From JBFMFH01 sp040752275 (GTDB lineage Bacteria > Acidobacteriota > Vicinamibacteria > Vicinamibacterales > JAKQTR01), in NCBI GenBank assembly GCA_040752275.1, contig JBFMFH010000127.1:1-64000 (forward strand): a stretch of 64,000 nucleotides of DNA. The letters run 5' to 3'. The position numbers and the translations under genes are program-made. Position 1 is the stretch's first letter. Every line of letters begins with the position of its first letter. This document shows, piece by piece, positions 52,957 to 63,516 of this stretch. Under the pieces are notes generated by a model. That model saw only the letters and a program-made list of their open reading frames with translations. It did no database searches and was not told the origin of the DNA.

Positions 52957-54456
52957 CTACTCGCCTCCCGCCACCTGCGCGCTCAGGGCAGGCGGCCCGC
53001 CGGCGTACTGCTGGATGATCGACAGTGCGCCCGTGTAGAGGAAGCCCGCCTGGAAGAGCACGAGAAACGGCAGGGTCCCATAGATGCCGTTCGCGAGCGC
53101 ATAGAAGACTGTCATCGTGAAGTACAGCCCCAGCGCGATTTCGATGAGCGACTGGACCGAGAACGTCTGCCGGTACCTCTTCGCCGCCCACTCGTCGGCC
53201 GAGGACTCGACTCCGTACTTGGCCGTCCGTGCGAACGCCGACTGGCGGCCGAGCAGGGCTTCGATGACCGCCCGCGTGTTGTTGACCGCGAGCCCGATAC
53301 CGATGGACATGAGCAGCGGGATGTACCGCAGGCGCACCGTCCAGTCCGCGTACAGCTCCCGCTGCGACACGACGTAGAAGTTTACCACCGAGAAGGTCGC
53401 CGCAAAGAAGAGGGGCAGGTCGATCAGGAGCATCTCGTACCAGCCCATGTTGTAGCGGATGACCATCGACGGGAACATCAGGATGGACAGCACCGACATC
53501 AGCACGTAGTTGAAGTTCGCGGTGAGGTGGAAGAACGCCTCAGCCTTGACGCCGAACGGCAGGTTCGACTGCAGGATGCCCGGCAGCAGCTTCAGGCACG
53601 TCTGGATCGAGCCCTTCGCCCAGCGATGCTGTTGGGACTTGAAGGCGTTCATTTCGACAGGGACCTCGGCCGGCGCCACGACGTCGGGCAGGAAGAGGAA
53701 CTTCCAACCCCTGAGCTGCGTGCGGTAGCTGAGATCCAGATCCTCGGTCAGCGTGTCGTGCTGCCACCCGCCGCCGTCTGTGATGGCGCGGCGCCGCCAG
53801 ACCCCGGCGGTCCCGTTGAAGTTGAAGAAATGCCCAGCCCGGTTCCGACCTCCGTGCTCGAGCACGAAGTGTCCGTCAAGCAGGATGGCCTGCGCTCGCG
53901 TGAGCAGCGAATAGTCCCGGTTGAGGTGTCCCCACCGCGCCTGGACCATCCCGACCCGATCGTCGTGGAAGTAGGGAATGGTCCTGCGCAGGAAGTCGGG
54001 TCCTGGGCAGAAATCCGCATCGAAGATGGCAATGAACTCGCCGCGCGCGATTGCCATGCCGGCGGCCAAGGCACCGGCCTTGAATCCGACCCGGTTGGTC
54101 CGGTGGTAGTACTTGATGTCCAGCCCGGCTGCCGCCAGCCGTTCGACCGCCACCTCGGCGACGGCGGAGGTATCATCGATCGAATCGTCGAGGACCTGGA
54201 TTTCGAGGCGATCGGGCGGGTAGTTCAGCTTCGCGGCAGCGCCAAGGAGGCGCTCCACCACATAGCGCTCGTTGTAGATGGGAAGCTGAACCGTGACCCG
54301 GGGCCACTCGCCTTCCCACAGTGGAGGCGTCCCCGGGACCTGGTCCCGGTTCTTCATGTAGACGTAGACGAGGTAATAGCGGTGCCAGCCGTACAACGCC
54401 AGGATGACGAGTACGAAGAAATACGACCCCAGGATGAGCGCATCGAGTAGTGTCAT
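52957..54456 (-). CDS. membrane glycosyltransferase, GT2 family (cellulose-synthase-like)
   Basis: 499 residues. One N-terminal helix, a GT2 catalytic domain at ~50-290 and about four C-terminal helices. VTVQLPIYNERYVVERLL binds UDP-sugar; IFDADFCPG is the D-x-D motif; TEDLDLSYR the acceptor/catalytic Asp; QQHRWAKG the processive Q-x-x-R-W motif. It polymerises or transfers a sugar to a membrane acceptor, possibly an exopolysaccharide or glucomannan. No PilZ domain or polymer-export partner nearby. Divergent from larB. Confidence 0.9.
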   Translation of the reverse strand: MTLLDALILGSYFFVLVILALYGWHRYYLVYVYMKNRDQVPGTPPLWEGEWPRVTVQLPIYNERYVVERLLGAAAKLNYPPDRLEIQVLDDSIDDTSAVAEVAVERLAAAGLDIKYYHRTNRVGFKAGALAAGMAIARGEFIAIFDADFCPGPDFLRRTIPYFHDDRVGMVQARWGHLNRDYSLLTRAQAILLDGHFVLEHGGRNRAGHFFNFNGTAGVWRRRAITDGGGWQHDTLTEDLDLSYRTQLRGWKFLFLPDVVAPAEVPVEMNAFKSQQHRWAKGSIQTCLKLLPGILQSNLPFGVKAEAFFHLTANFNYVLMSVLSILMFPSMVIRYNMGWYEMLLIDLPLFFAATFSVVNFYVVSQRELYADWTVRLRYIPLLMSIGIGLAVNNTRAVIEALLGRQSAFARTAKYGVESSADEWAAKRYRQTFSVQSLIEIALGLYFTMTVFYALANGIYGTLPFLVLFQAGFLYTGALSIIQQYAGGPPALSAQVAGGE

Positions 54457-54503
54457 GACTGCGGGTCCTGCCCTTCCGTCGGGGACTGGAAGAGACAAAC
54501 GCT

Positions 54504-54510
54504 TATTATA
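54504..54510. promoter_or_regulatory. overlapping divergent -10 boxes
   Basis: TATTATA at 54504-54510 reads TATAAT on the minus strand (toward the glycosyltransferase) and TATTAT on the plus strand (toward larB). AT-rich in a GC-rich gap of 86 bases between divergent genes. No clear -35 boxes. Confidence 0.4.
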
Positions 54511-54542
54511 GGCCAGAGACCGGCCTGCGGGGTCACACGTCG

Positions 54543-55301
54543 ATGAAGTTGCCGTATCTCCGGCAGGTGCTCGGGAAGCTCCAAGCTGGCACTCTGACCC
54601 TGGACGAGGCCGAGGAGACCCTGGCCGAGCACCTGAGGGGTCTGCCCTTCGAGGACCTGGGCTTCGCACGCGTCGACCATCACCGAGCGCTGCGCCAGGG
54701 GTTCCCGGAGGTCGTGTTCGGGCAGGGCAAGACGCCGTCCCAGATTGCGGGCATCGCGGGGCGCATTGCCTCCCGCGGGCAGAGCCTGCTTGTCACGCGT
54801 ACGGACGAGGTCGCATTCGAGGCGGTCCGGCGCATGGTGCCCGAATCCCGGTTCCATGAGACCGCCCGGATCATCGAGCGTCGCGCGGACGACGTCCCGC
54901 CCGGGCGCGGCACCATCCTCGTGGCGGCGGCCGGCACCTCGGATCTGCCGGTGGCCGAGGAGGCCGCGGTATCGGCTGAGGTGATGGGCAACACGGTCGA
55001 CCGCCTCTTCGACGTGGGTGTGGCCGGACTCCACCGCCTGTTGAGCGCCCGTGGTCGTCTCGAGGCCGCCCGGGTCATCATCGTGGCGGCCGGCATGGAA
55101 GGGGCCCTGCCCAGTGTCGTCGGGGGCCTGGTGGCGGTGCCCATCGTGGCCGTCCCGACGAGCGTGGGGTACGGCGCGAGCTTCGGCGGCATCGCGGCGC
55201 TGCTGGCGATGCTGAACGCGTGCGCTCCGGGGATCGCCGTCGTAAACATCGACAACGGATTCGGGGCTGCCGCCCTCGCCAGCGCGATCAACCACTTGTA
55301 G
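54543..55301 (+). CDS. larB: LarB, nickel-pincer cofactor carboxylase
   Basis: 252 residues. LarB carboxylates and hydrolyses nicotinic acid adenine dinucleotide in the first step of the nickel-pincer nucleotide pathway. The N-terminal PurE-like half (FEDLGFARVDHHRALRQGFP, EVVFGQGKTPSQI) and the C-terminal AIR-carboxylase fold (VAAAGTSDLPVAEEA, ARVIIVAAGMEGALPSVVGG, VPTSVGYGASFGGIAALLAM) are complete. No larC, larE or racemase genes lie in the window, so the rest of the pathway must be elsewhere, or LarB has another use. Confidence 0.9.
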   Translation: MKLPYLRQVLGKLQAGTLTLDEAEETLAEHLRGLPFEDLGFARVDHHRALRQGFPEVVFGQGKTPSQIAGIAGRIASRGQSLLVTRTDEVAFEAVRRMVPESRFHETARIIERRADDVPPGRGTILVAAAGTSDLPVAEEAAVSAEVMGNTVDRLFDVGVAGLHRLLSARGRLEAARVIIVAAGMEGALPSVVGGLVAVPIVAVPTSVGYGASFGGIAALLAMLNACAPGIAVVNIDNGFGAAALASAINHL

Positions 55302-55312
55302 GGATCGGCCCG

Positions 55313-55341
55313 TTGACAGAGGCGGCGCCGGTACCCATATT
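55313..55341 (+). promoter_or_regulatory. sigma-70 promoter of mutS2
   Basis: TTGACA (55313-55318), exactly 17 bases, then CATATT (55336-55341). Close to consensus. It implies a ~105-base leader before the mutS2 ATG. Confidence 0.65.
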
Positions 55342-55453
55342 GGAAGTATTGCGGCCACGTTTGTGCCCGTGGTAAGTTGAAGGGCTTGGCCGAACTGGGC
55401 GTGCCGGCCGGAAACCGGGCACAGGCCTGCCACTCCTCCCCAGATCCCGAAGG

Positions 55454-57949
55454 ATGCAGTCAGCGGTCCTACAGGCGCTCGAGTTCCCTCGCATCGTCGA
55501 GGTCGTCCGCTCGCTTGCGGCCACTCCGCTGGGCAGCGAACGGTTGGCGGCGCTCCGTCCCTCGTCGGACTCGCGCCGCATCAGCCAATGGCTCACCGCC
55601 ACGACCGAGGGCGTCCGCTGCATCGAGCAGACCGGCGCGTTCGCCCTCAGAGCCTCGGCGGAGCTGCCGTCGACGCTGGCCAGCCTCGCCATCGAAGGCC
55701 GGGCCCTCGAAGCGTCGCGCCTTCTGGCGCTGGGCGGTTTCCTCGATTCGGTCGAGGAGACCCGCGCGGCCATCAAGCGGACGGGCGAGGCCTTCCCCAC
55801 GCTCCGGACCCTGGCCGAAGGCGCGGCGTCGTTTCGTACCGAGACCGCAGAGATCCACCGCGCCATTGCGCCGTCGGGCGAGGTCGTCGATGACGCCTCC
55901 CACGAACTCAAGACCGTGCGCGAGCGGCTCCGACGCCAGCGGAACCGTCTACGGGGAACCTTGGAGTCCTTCCTGCGGAGCAAGGAGACCGCAAAGTACC
56001 TGCAGGATCAGGTCGTCACCGACCGGAATGGGCGTTTCGTTCTCGTCGTGCGTGCCGAGCACCGCACGGCGATTCCGGGAATTGTCCACGGGAGCTCGTC
56101 GAGCGGCGCCAGCCTGTTCCTCGAGCCCCTCAGCACGGTGGAGATCAACAACGACATCGTGGCCCTCGAACAGCAGGAGGCCGAGGAGGTGCATCGCATC
56201 CTGCTGCACCTGACGGACCAGTTCAGGCGGCGGGCGCTCGACGTCCAGCGCACCATCGAGTCGGCCACCGAGCTGGATGTCATCCAGGCGAAGGCACGGC
56301 TCTCGGCCCTGGTCAACGGCACCGAACCGGCTCTCTCCGGTGATGGTGCGTTCGAACTGCTCGCAGCGAGGCACCCGCTGCTCATCCCGTCCATTGCCGA
56401 GCGGATCGATGCCGATGGCCGCGAAGCGGCCGCTTCGTCGGAAGGGGGCGAGCGGGGCGAGTGGCCGGTGCGGCGGACTGATCCGGTGCCGGTCGACATC
56501 AAGATGGTGCCGCCCGTGACGACGCTGGTCGTCACGGGCCCGAATACCGGCGGCAAGACCGTCGCCCTGAAGACGGCCGGCCTGCTCGCGCTCATGGCCC
56601 AGGCCGGCCTGCATGTCCCGGCGGCGGCCGGGTCTCGCATCCCGGTCTTCCGGTCGGTTTTCGCGGACATCGGCGATGAACAGTCGATCGCCGCCAGTCT
56701 CAGCACGTTTTCCTGGCACGTGACGAACATCGTGCGGATGGACCGTGCCTTGACCCTCCCGGCCCTCGTCCTGCTCGACGAGGTCGGCGTCGGGACCGAC
56801 CCCGTCGAGGGCGGCGCGCTGGGCCTGGCCATCGTCGATCATCTGAGGCGCCGGGGCGCCCACATCGTGGCGACGACACACTACGAGCAACTGAAGACCT
56901 ATGCGTCGACGACTGGCGGCGTGTCGAGCGCGGCCTTCGGATTCGACCCCGACACCTACGCGCCCACCTACCAGCTGCTGTACGGCACGCCGGGCCGCAG
57001 TCTGGCACTCGAGATTGCCGCGCGCCTGGGCATGAACCCGGCGGTGCTCGACGAGGCGCGCCGGAACGTGACGGAACGCGAGGCCCGCCTGGCCGAGCAT
57101 CTGGCCAAGATCGACGCGGACGTGCGCAATCTCGACCACGAACGCCGGCTGGTCGCCCGCGAACGCGACTCGCTCGCCGCGTCCGAGGAACGGGTCAGGC
57201 TGCGCGAGCAGGGCCTCAAGGACAAGGAAGACCGCCTCCGCCACCGCGCCGACGAAGAGATCGAGACGCGCCTGCGCAACGCCCGCCACGACATCGACAG
57301 AATCGTCGAAGACCTGCGCCGGGAGGTCGAGCGCCTGAGCGCCGACGCTGCGCGGCGGGCCCGGCACGGCACCGGGCTCTCGACCGGGGATGCGGGCATG
57401 GTGCGCGCGGGCGCCCGGGCCGCCCTCGACCAGCTTGGCGGGGCACTGAGGGGCGACGGCTCGGCCCCGCCAGCCGGGACGGCGGCCGCAGCCCGGCCGT
57501 CAGGCGCGGCGCCGAGGCCCGGCGATCGGGTCCTGATGAGAATGCTCGGGCTCGAAGGGCGAGTCCTGGCCGTTCAGGGAGGGGCCGCGGAAGTGGAGGT
57601 CCGGGGCAAGCGCCTGCACGCGCGCGTTGCGGAATTGCAGGTCATGGCGGACGCGGCGCCGGCGCGGGTGAACGTCAGCGTCCAGGTCCAGTCGCGGGAG
57701 GGACTGCCGACGGAGATCAACGTGATCGGTTGCACCGTCGACGAGGCGATCGGGCGCGTCGAGAAGTTCCTCGACGAAGTCCTGCTGGCCGACGAGCGCG
57801 TGGTCCGCGTGATCCACGGCCACGGGACGGGGCAGTTGCGGCGCGCCATCGGCGAGCACCTCCAGCGGCATCCGATGGTGGCCCGTCACCAGGCTGCACC
57901 GCCCGAGCAAGGGGGATCAGGCGTCACGGTGGTGGAGCTGAAGGATTAG
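55454..57949 (+). CDS. mutS2: endonuclease MutS2
   Basis: 831 residues. Core MutS-like ATPase: Walker A TGPNTGGKTVALKTAG, LLDEVGVGTDPVEGGAL (Walker B) and VATTHYEQLKTY. A coiled coil follows at ~520-640. The C-terminal Smr nuclease domain starts at VIGCTVDEAIGRVEKFLDEV and ends with the HGHGTGQLRRAIGEHLQRH motif. Proposed roles: ribosome-collision rescue or control of recombination. Stop overlaps the dnaG start (TAGTG), so mutS2 is coupled to dnaG-rpoD. Confidence 0.93.
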   Translation: MQSAVLQALEFPRIVEVVRSLAATPLGSERLAALRPSSDSRRISQWLTATTEGVRCIEQTGAFALRASAELPSTLASLAIEGRALEASRLLALGGFLDSVEETRAAIKRTGEAFPTLRTLAEGAASFRTETAEIHRAIAPSGEVVDDASHELKTVRERLRRQRNRLRGTLESFLRSKETAKYLQDQVVTDRNGRFVLVVRAEHRTAIPGIVHGSSSSGASLFLEPLSTVEINNDIVALEQQEAEEVHRILLHLTDQFRRRALDVQRTIESATELDVIQAKARLSALVNGTEPALSGDGAFELLAARHPLLIPSIAERIDADGREAAASSEGGERGEWPVRRTDPVPVDIKMVPPVTTLVVTGPNTGGKTVALKTAGLLALMAQAGLHVPAAAGSRIPVFRSVFADIGDEQSIAASLSTFSWHVTNIVRMDRALTLPALVLLDEVGVGTDPVEGGALGLAIVDHLRRRGAHIVATTHYEQLKTYASTTGGVSSAAFGFDPDTYAPTYQLLYGTPGRSLALEIAARLGMNPAVLDEARRNVTEREARLAEHLAKIDADVRNLDHERRLVARERDSLAASEERVRLREQGLKDKEDRLRHRADEEIETRLRNARHDIDRIVEDLRREVERLSADAARRARHGTGLSTGDAGMVRAGARAALDQLGGALRGDGSAPPAGTAAAARPSGAAPRPGDRVLMRMLGLEGRVLAVQGGAAEVEVRGKRLHARVAELQVMADAAPARVNVSVQVQSREGLPTEINVIGCTVDEAIGRVEKFLDEVLLADERVVRVIHGHGTGQLRRAIGEHLQRHPMVARHQAAPPEQGGSGVTVVELKD

Positions 57950-59712
57950 TGGCGATCTTTCCGGCCGCCTTCATCGAGGATGTACGAAGCCGCACGGACA
58001 TCGTGCAGGTGGTGCAGGAACACGTGTCGCTTCGCAAGTCCGGGGCCACCTACAAGGGTCTGTGTCCATTCCACGCCGAGAAGACGCCGTCCTTTCACGT
58101 CAATCGCGAGAAGGGCTTCTTCCATTGCTTCGGATGCGGCGTCGGCGGTGATGCGATCACGTTCGTCGAGATGCACGAGAAGCTCGGCTTCACCGACGCT
58201 GTCCGTCTGCTGGCGCGCAAGTTCGGGCTCGAGATTCCCGCACTCGCCGACGGCGAAACTGAGGCCGATGCCCGTGAGCGGGAGACCCTGCTCAAGATCC
58301 ACGAGGCGGCCGCCGCCTGGTTCCAGACCCAGCTGGCATCGGCCGAGGGAGGGCGGGCCCGCCAGCAGCTCGCCGAACGAGGCATCCGGCCGGAGACCGT
58401 CGAGATGCTCGGCTTGGGCTATGCGCCGCCCGCGCGGGACAGTCTGAAACGCTGGCTCCTGGATCGAGGCTTCACTCTTCCCATGGTCGTGCGAGCCGGC
58501 GTCGTCGCGGAGCGTGACAACGGGCAGACGGCCGACCGATTCCGCAACCGGCTGATCGTGCCGATTGCCCGGGATGCCGGTTCGATCATCGCCTTCGCCG
58601 GTCGGGCGATGGACCCCGGCCAGGTCCCGAAGTACCTGAACTCGCCCGAGACGCCCATCTACTCGAAGAGCCGGACGCTCTACGGGCTGAATCACACCAA
58701 GCCGTTCCTGCGGCGCACAGGCTTCGTGGTGCTGGTCGAGGGGTACTTCGACTTCGCCCAGGTGCTGCAGGAGTGCCGGCTGCCGGTCGTGGCGACCTGC
58801 GGCACGGCCCTGACGCCGTCGCAGGCCTACCTCTTGCGGCGCTTCGTGTCCAAGGTCGTGTTGAGCTTCGATCCCGACGCGGCGGGCCAGGGTGCGGCCG
58901 CCCGGTCGTGCGATCTGCTGGTGTCGGAGGGTTTCCAGGTGAACGTGGCGGTGCTGCCCGGCGGGGAGGACCCGGACACCTTCATTCGGAGGATGGGGGG
59001 GCGATTGTATACCGCCCAGCTGCAGCAGTCGAGGCCCTACCTCGAGTTCCTGATCGAGCGCACCGCGGCGGCGCACGACCTGCGGAACGACGACAGCCGC
59101 CGGGCGTTCCTGCAGGCGATGCTGGGGGTGGCGGCCAGGATTCCCGACGCGGCGGCCCGCGACCAGTTCGCCGACCGGATCGCGCACCGGGCACGGATTA
59201 CGGAATCGGTCGTGCGGGCCGAGATTCGTAAGGCAGCGGTGGATCGGAGGGTCGACGTCGGCGGGCGGGAACTTCCGACCTTCGGGCAACTCAAGCCGGC
59301 TGAACGCGGTCTGGTCTGGGCATTGCTGAACAATCCTGAGGAGGCGGCCGAGGGCCTGGCGTGCCTTGAGCCGGACGACTTGGATGGCCTGGCGACCTCG
59401 GGCGTGCTGGAGCAGGCGTTGCAGCTGCACGACGGTGGCGGTGATGTCTCACCTTCCAGTCTCCTGGCGCGTCTAAGTACAGAGGACCGGGAGCTGGCCA
59501 CGGGTATCGGGGCCGCGCCGGCGCCGCCCGCGCCCCCGACGGCCTGCGCGCGAGCCCTGAAGCGTCTTCGGTACGAACGGGAGGGGGCCCGCGTGCAGCG
59601 CGAGATCGACCGCCTCCAGGAGGCGGGCTGCGGGGCGGACATCGATCGGTTATGGCAGGAGAAGCGTGATTTGCTCCAGCGCATCGAGGCGCTGGGAGTA
59701 TCCGGAACCTGA
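57949..59712 (+). CDS. dnaG: DNA primase
   Basis: 587 residues from a GTG start that shares its G with the mutS2 stop; AAGGA lies six bases upstream. It makes RNA primers for replication. The CHC2 zinc ribbon uses Cys39, His42, Cys60 and Cys63. The TOPRIM domain (VLVEGYFDFAQVLQ, LSFDPDAAGQGAAA) holds the metal-binding acids. The C-terminal helicase-interaction domain is present but diverged. It precedes rpoD by 13 bases: the dnaG-rpoD part of the macromolecular synthesis operon. Confidence 0.95.
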   Translation: MAIFPAAFIEDVRSRTDIVQVVQEHVSLRKSGATYKGLCPFHAEKTPSFHVNREKGFFHCFGCGVGGDAITFVEMHEKLGFTDAVRLLARKFGLEIPALADGETEADARERETLLKIHEAAAAWFQTQLASAEGGRARQQLAERGIRPETVEMLGLGYAPPARDSLKRWLLDRGFTLPMVVRAGVVAERDNGQTADRFRNRLIVPIARDAGSIIAFAGRAMDPGQVPKYLNSPETPIYSKSRTLYGLNHTKPFLRRTGFVVLVEGYFDFAQVLQECRLPVVATCGTALTPSQAYLLRRFVSKVVLSFDPDAAGQGAAARSCDLLVSEGFQVNVAVLPGGEDPDTFIRRMGGRLYTAQLQQSRPYLEFLIERTAAAHDLRNDDSRRAFLQAMLGVAARIPDAAARDQFADRIAHRARITESVVRAEIRKAAVDRRVDVGGRELPTFGQLKPAERGLVWALLNNPEEAAEGLACLEPDDLDGLATSGVLEQALQLHDGGGDVSPSSLLARLSTEDRELATGIGAAPAPPAPPTACARALKRLRYEREGARVQREIDRLQEAGCGADIDRLWQEKRDLLQRIEALGVSGT

Positions 59713-59725
59713 CGGGAGGAGAGCC

Positions 59726-61402
<1,677 letters not shown>

Positions 61403-61434
61403 CGGCGGCGGCGTCTTTGACGGTATGCTTACCG

Positions 61435-61510
61435 GGGCCCATAGCTCAGCGGTTAGAGCCGCCGGCTCATAACCGGCCAGTCCCAGGTTCGAATCCTGGT
61501 GGGCCCACCA
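61435..61510 (+). tRNA. tRNA with CAT anticodon, probably tRNA-Ile2 (lysidine type)
   Basis: 76 bases, complete cloverleaf with encoded CCA: acceptor GGGCCCA/TGGGCCC, D stem GCTC/GAGC, anticodon stem GCCGG/CCGGC, loop CTCATAA, T stem CCAGG/CCTGG. The CAT anticodon means initiator Met, elongator Met or Ile2. It is not the initiator (G1-C72 is paired and the G-C triplet of initiators is absent). C4-G69 and C5-G68 are pairs I recall as lysidine-synthetase determinants, favouring Ile2. It lies between rpoD and the zinc-ribbon gene. Confidence 0.85.
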
Positions 61511-61517
61511 GACGCGG

Positions 61518-62240
61518 ATGCACCCAGACCTCGACCGGTTGATCCGGCTCCAGCGGCTCGAGGACCTCGCCGGGCATGCCCGGCGGGTCATCGCCGACGA
61601 ACCAACCCGCCAGCAGGACCTCGACGCCCGCCTCGCCGCCGCCCAGAAGCGACTCGACGACGAGCGGCTGCACCTCGACACCAACAGGGCGGCGCGCCGG
61701 GAACTCGACAAGGCGATCGCCGCGCAGCAGGGTCGGCTGTCGAAGTTCCGGGACCAGCTGATGGAGGTGAAGACCAACCGCGAGTATCACGCGGTGCAGA
61801 AGGAGATCGAGGTCGCCCAATCGGAGTTGCAGAAGCTCGAGGACCAGCTGCTCGAACGCATGATCGAGTCCGACGAGGTCAACGCCGCCCTGAAGGACGC
61901 CGAGCACGCGTTCGCCGACGAGATGGCCGCCATCGCGGCGGAGCGTGATGAACTGGCCCGACAGGCGGCCGAGTCGAAGCACAGCATCGGGGCGGTGACC
62001 CGAGAGCGTGAGGCGATGGTGAAGGACCTCAACCCTGCCCTGCTGGCGACCTTCGAGCGGATCCTCAAGCTCAGGAAGGTGTCGGCCGTGGCCGAGGTCC
62101 GCGACGGCCGCTGCTCGGTCTGCCAGGTCCGCATCAGACCCCAGGTCGCCAACGACCTCCGGCACAATGACATGATCTTCCAATGTGAGAGCTGTCAGCG
62201 GATCCTCTACTATCCCGTCGCCGCTCCAGCGCAGTCCTGA
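61518..62240 (+). CDS. coiled-coil zinc-ribbon protein (zf-RING_7/CdsZ family)
   Basis: 240 residues. Residues ~1-180 form a long antiparallel coiled coil (RQQDLDARLAAAQKRLDDER, VAQSELQKLEDQLLERMIES). The C-terminus is a C4 zinc ribbon: RCSVCQVRI...FQCESCQRILYY. Conserved in many phyla as a putative nucleic-acid-binding or ribosome-associated protein. It begins only 7 bases after the tRNA, so the tRNA and this mRNA may share a primary transcript. Followed closely by a ribonuclease H gene. Confidence 0.88.
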   Translation: MHPDLDRLIRLQRLEDLAGHARRVIADEPTRQQDLDARLAAAQKRLDDERLHLDTNRAARRELDKAIAAQQGRLSKFRDQLMEVKTNREYHAVQKEIEVAQSELQKLEDQLLERMIESDEVNAALKDAEHAFADEMAAIAAERDELARQAAESKHSIGAVTREREAMVKDLNPALLATFERILKLRKVSAVAEVRDGRCSVCQVRIRPQVANDLRHNDMIFQCESCQRILYYPVAAPAQS

Positions 62241-62244
62241 TGCC

Positions 62245-62646
62245 ATGGTGTTCTTCATCGATGGCGGCGCGCGGGGAAACCCCGGCCTTGCGGGCTACGG
62301 CGTGCGCGTGGTCGGTGCGGACGGGTCGATGGTCGACGAGATCGCGGAGGCCATCGGTGTGGCCACCAACAACGTGGCAGAGTACCGCGGGCTGCTGGCC
62401 GCGCTCGAGTACGCAGACGCCCACGGCCTTCGCGACATCACCATTCGGTCGGACTCCGAACTGCTCGTCCGGCAGATGCGCGGCGAGTACCGGGTGAGGA
62501 ACGCCGGGCTCCGGGCGCTCCATGCCGAGGCCTCACGCCTCGTGCGCCGCATCGGCCTGGTCCACTTCGAGCACGTGCGGCGCCGCCAGAACGCCGAGGC
62601 GGACGCCCTCGCCAACAAGGCGATGGATCAGGCTCGGGTTCCCTGA
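62245..62646 (+). CDS. ribonuclease H family protein (RNase HI-like)
   Basis: 133 residues. Asp6 in FIDGGARGNPG, Glu in NNVAEYRGLLAALEYA, Asp in IRSDSELLVRQMRGEYRV and Asp in NAEADALANKAMD make up the D-E-D-D metal site. It cleaves RNA in RNA-DNA hybrids. The domain is complete but short, like the archaeal-type and bi-functional RNase HI proteins often found after a zinc-ribbon gene. No hybrid-binding domain. Confidence 0.9.
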   Translation: MVFFIDGGARGNPGLAGYGVRVVGADGSMVDEIAEAIGVATNNVAEYRGLLAALEYADAHGLRDITIRSDSELLVRQMRGEYRVRNAGLRALHAEASRLVRRIGLVHFEHVRRRQNAEADALANKAMDQARVP

Positions 62647-62656
62647 CGCCAGTCGC

Positions 62657-63505
62657 CTATCGCCCGCAGCCGGGCCTGATCGCCCCGACCATCCTCCCCG
62701 AGTGCGATCCGTCCACCCGGTACGAGTGGAACACTTCGCGGTAGCACGACGTGCAGAGGCCTGAAACGTGGATCTGGCCGCGCGGCACGCCAGAGGTGGC
62801 AAACTGGTCCGCGTTGGCGGTCCAGGTGTCGAGGAATCGCGATCGGCGGCCCGACGCCGCCGGGTCGACGCCGGGAATGCCTCGGCGGGCGGGCCGGGGC
62901 GGTGCCGGCGCCAGCCAGTTCGCGAGAAACGGCTGCCAGGCCGCTACGCCACCAAACGCCTCCTCGACCTCTCCTCCGACCCGGTAGCAGCAGGGGCCGA
63001 TGCTCGGGCCGATTGCGACCACGACATCGGAGGGACGAGTCCCGAAGGCGGACGCAAGTGCCTCGATCGCCGCGCCGGCGACACCGGCGCACGTACCGCG
63101 CCAGCCGGCGTGCACGGCGGCAACGGCGCCCGACGATCGGTCGGCCAGAAGGGCCGGCACGCAGTCGGCCACGCTGACCGAAAGGGCCAAACTCCCGTGA
63201 CGCGTGACGGCGGCGTCGGCAGCACCCCAGCGGCCGGAGGCCCCAGGCTGCCGCAGTCCGTCGCCGGCCACGAGGACATTCCGGCCATGGACCTGCTCCA
63301 GTTGGACGATGCGACCGGCTGGAACCCCTAGGGCAGAGGCCAGCTGATCCCACCCGGCCTCCGCTCCAGGGAGGCCGCTCTTGAGTTCCGGCTCGCGCGT
63401 GGTGAACACGTGGGCGGCAACGCCCGCCAGTGGCTGGCACTGGAGGCCGACACCCCAGGGCATGACGACCCAGTCCCACCGTGGATCCAGCTCGACTTCA
63501 GGCAT
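62657..63505 (-). CDS. pgeF: YfiH/PgeF-family polyphenol oxidase (peptidoglycan editing factor)
   Basis: 282 residues. Family motifs: QLEQVHGRNVLV with the first His, VSVADCVPALLADR with the Cys ligand, VAAVHAGWRGTCAGV with the second His, and IGPSIGPCCYRVGG. Known members oxidise phenols or hydrolyse mis-made (Ser) muropeptide precursors. C-terminal GLCTSCYREVFHSYRVDG carries conserved residues. Its ATG lies 11 bases from the divergent acpS start. Confidence 0.9.
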   Translation of the reverse strand: MPEVELDPRWDWVVMPWGVGLQCQPLAGVAAHVFTTREPELKSGLPGAEAGWDQLASALGVPAGRIVQLEQVHGRNVLVAGDGLRQPGASGRWGAADAAVTRHGSLALSVSVADCVPALLADRSSGAVAAVHAGWRGTCAGVAGAAIEALASAFGTRPSDVVVAIGPSIGPCCYRVGGEVEEAFGGVAAWQPFLANWLAPAPPRPARRGIPGVDPAASGRRSRFLDTWTANADQFATSGVPRGQIHVSGLCTSCYREVFHSYRVDGSHSGRMVGAIRPGCGR

Positions 63506-63508
63506 ACT
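63503..63508 (+). promoter_or_regulatory. -10 box of acpS overlapping the pgeF start codon
   Basis: CATACT, 8 bases before the acpS ATG. Its first three bases are the complement of the pgeF start codon, so the divergent promoters must overlap the opposite coding regions. Confidence 0.4.
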
Positions 63509-63516
63509 GACGCTCT

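Noticed and set aside
50543..53191. 882-codon LepA with a long N-terminal extension
   Set aside because: The extension is Arg-rich, antisense-frame shadow of the membrane protein and glycosyltransferase genes and contains the heptad array; LepA starts naturally at 52351.
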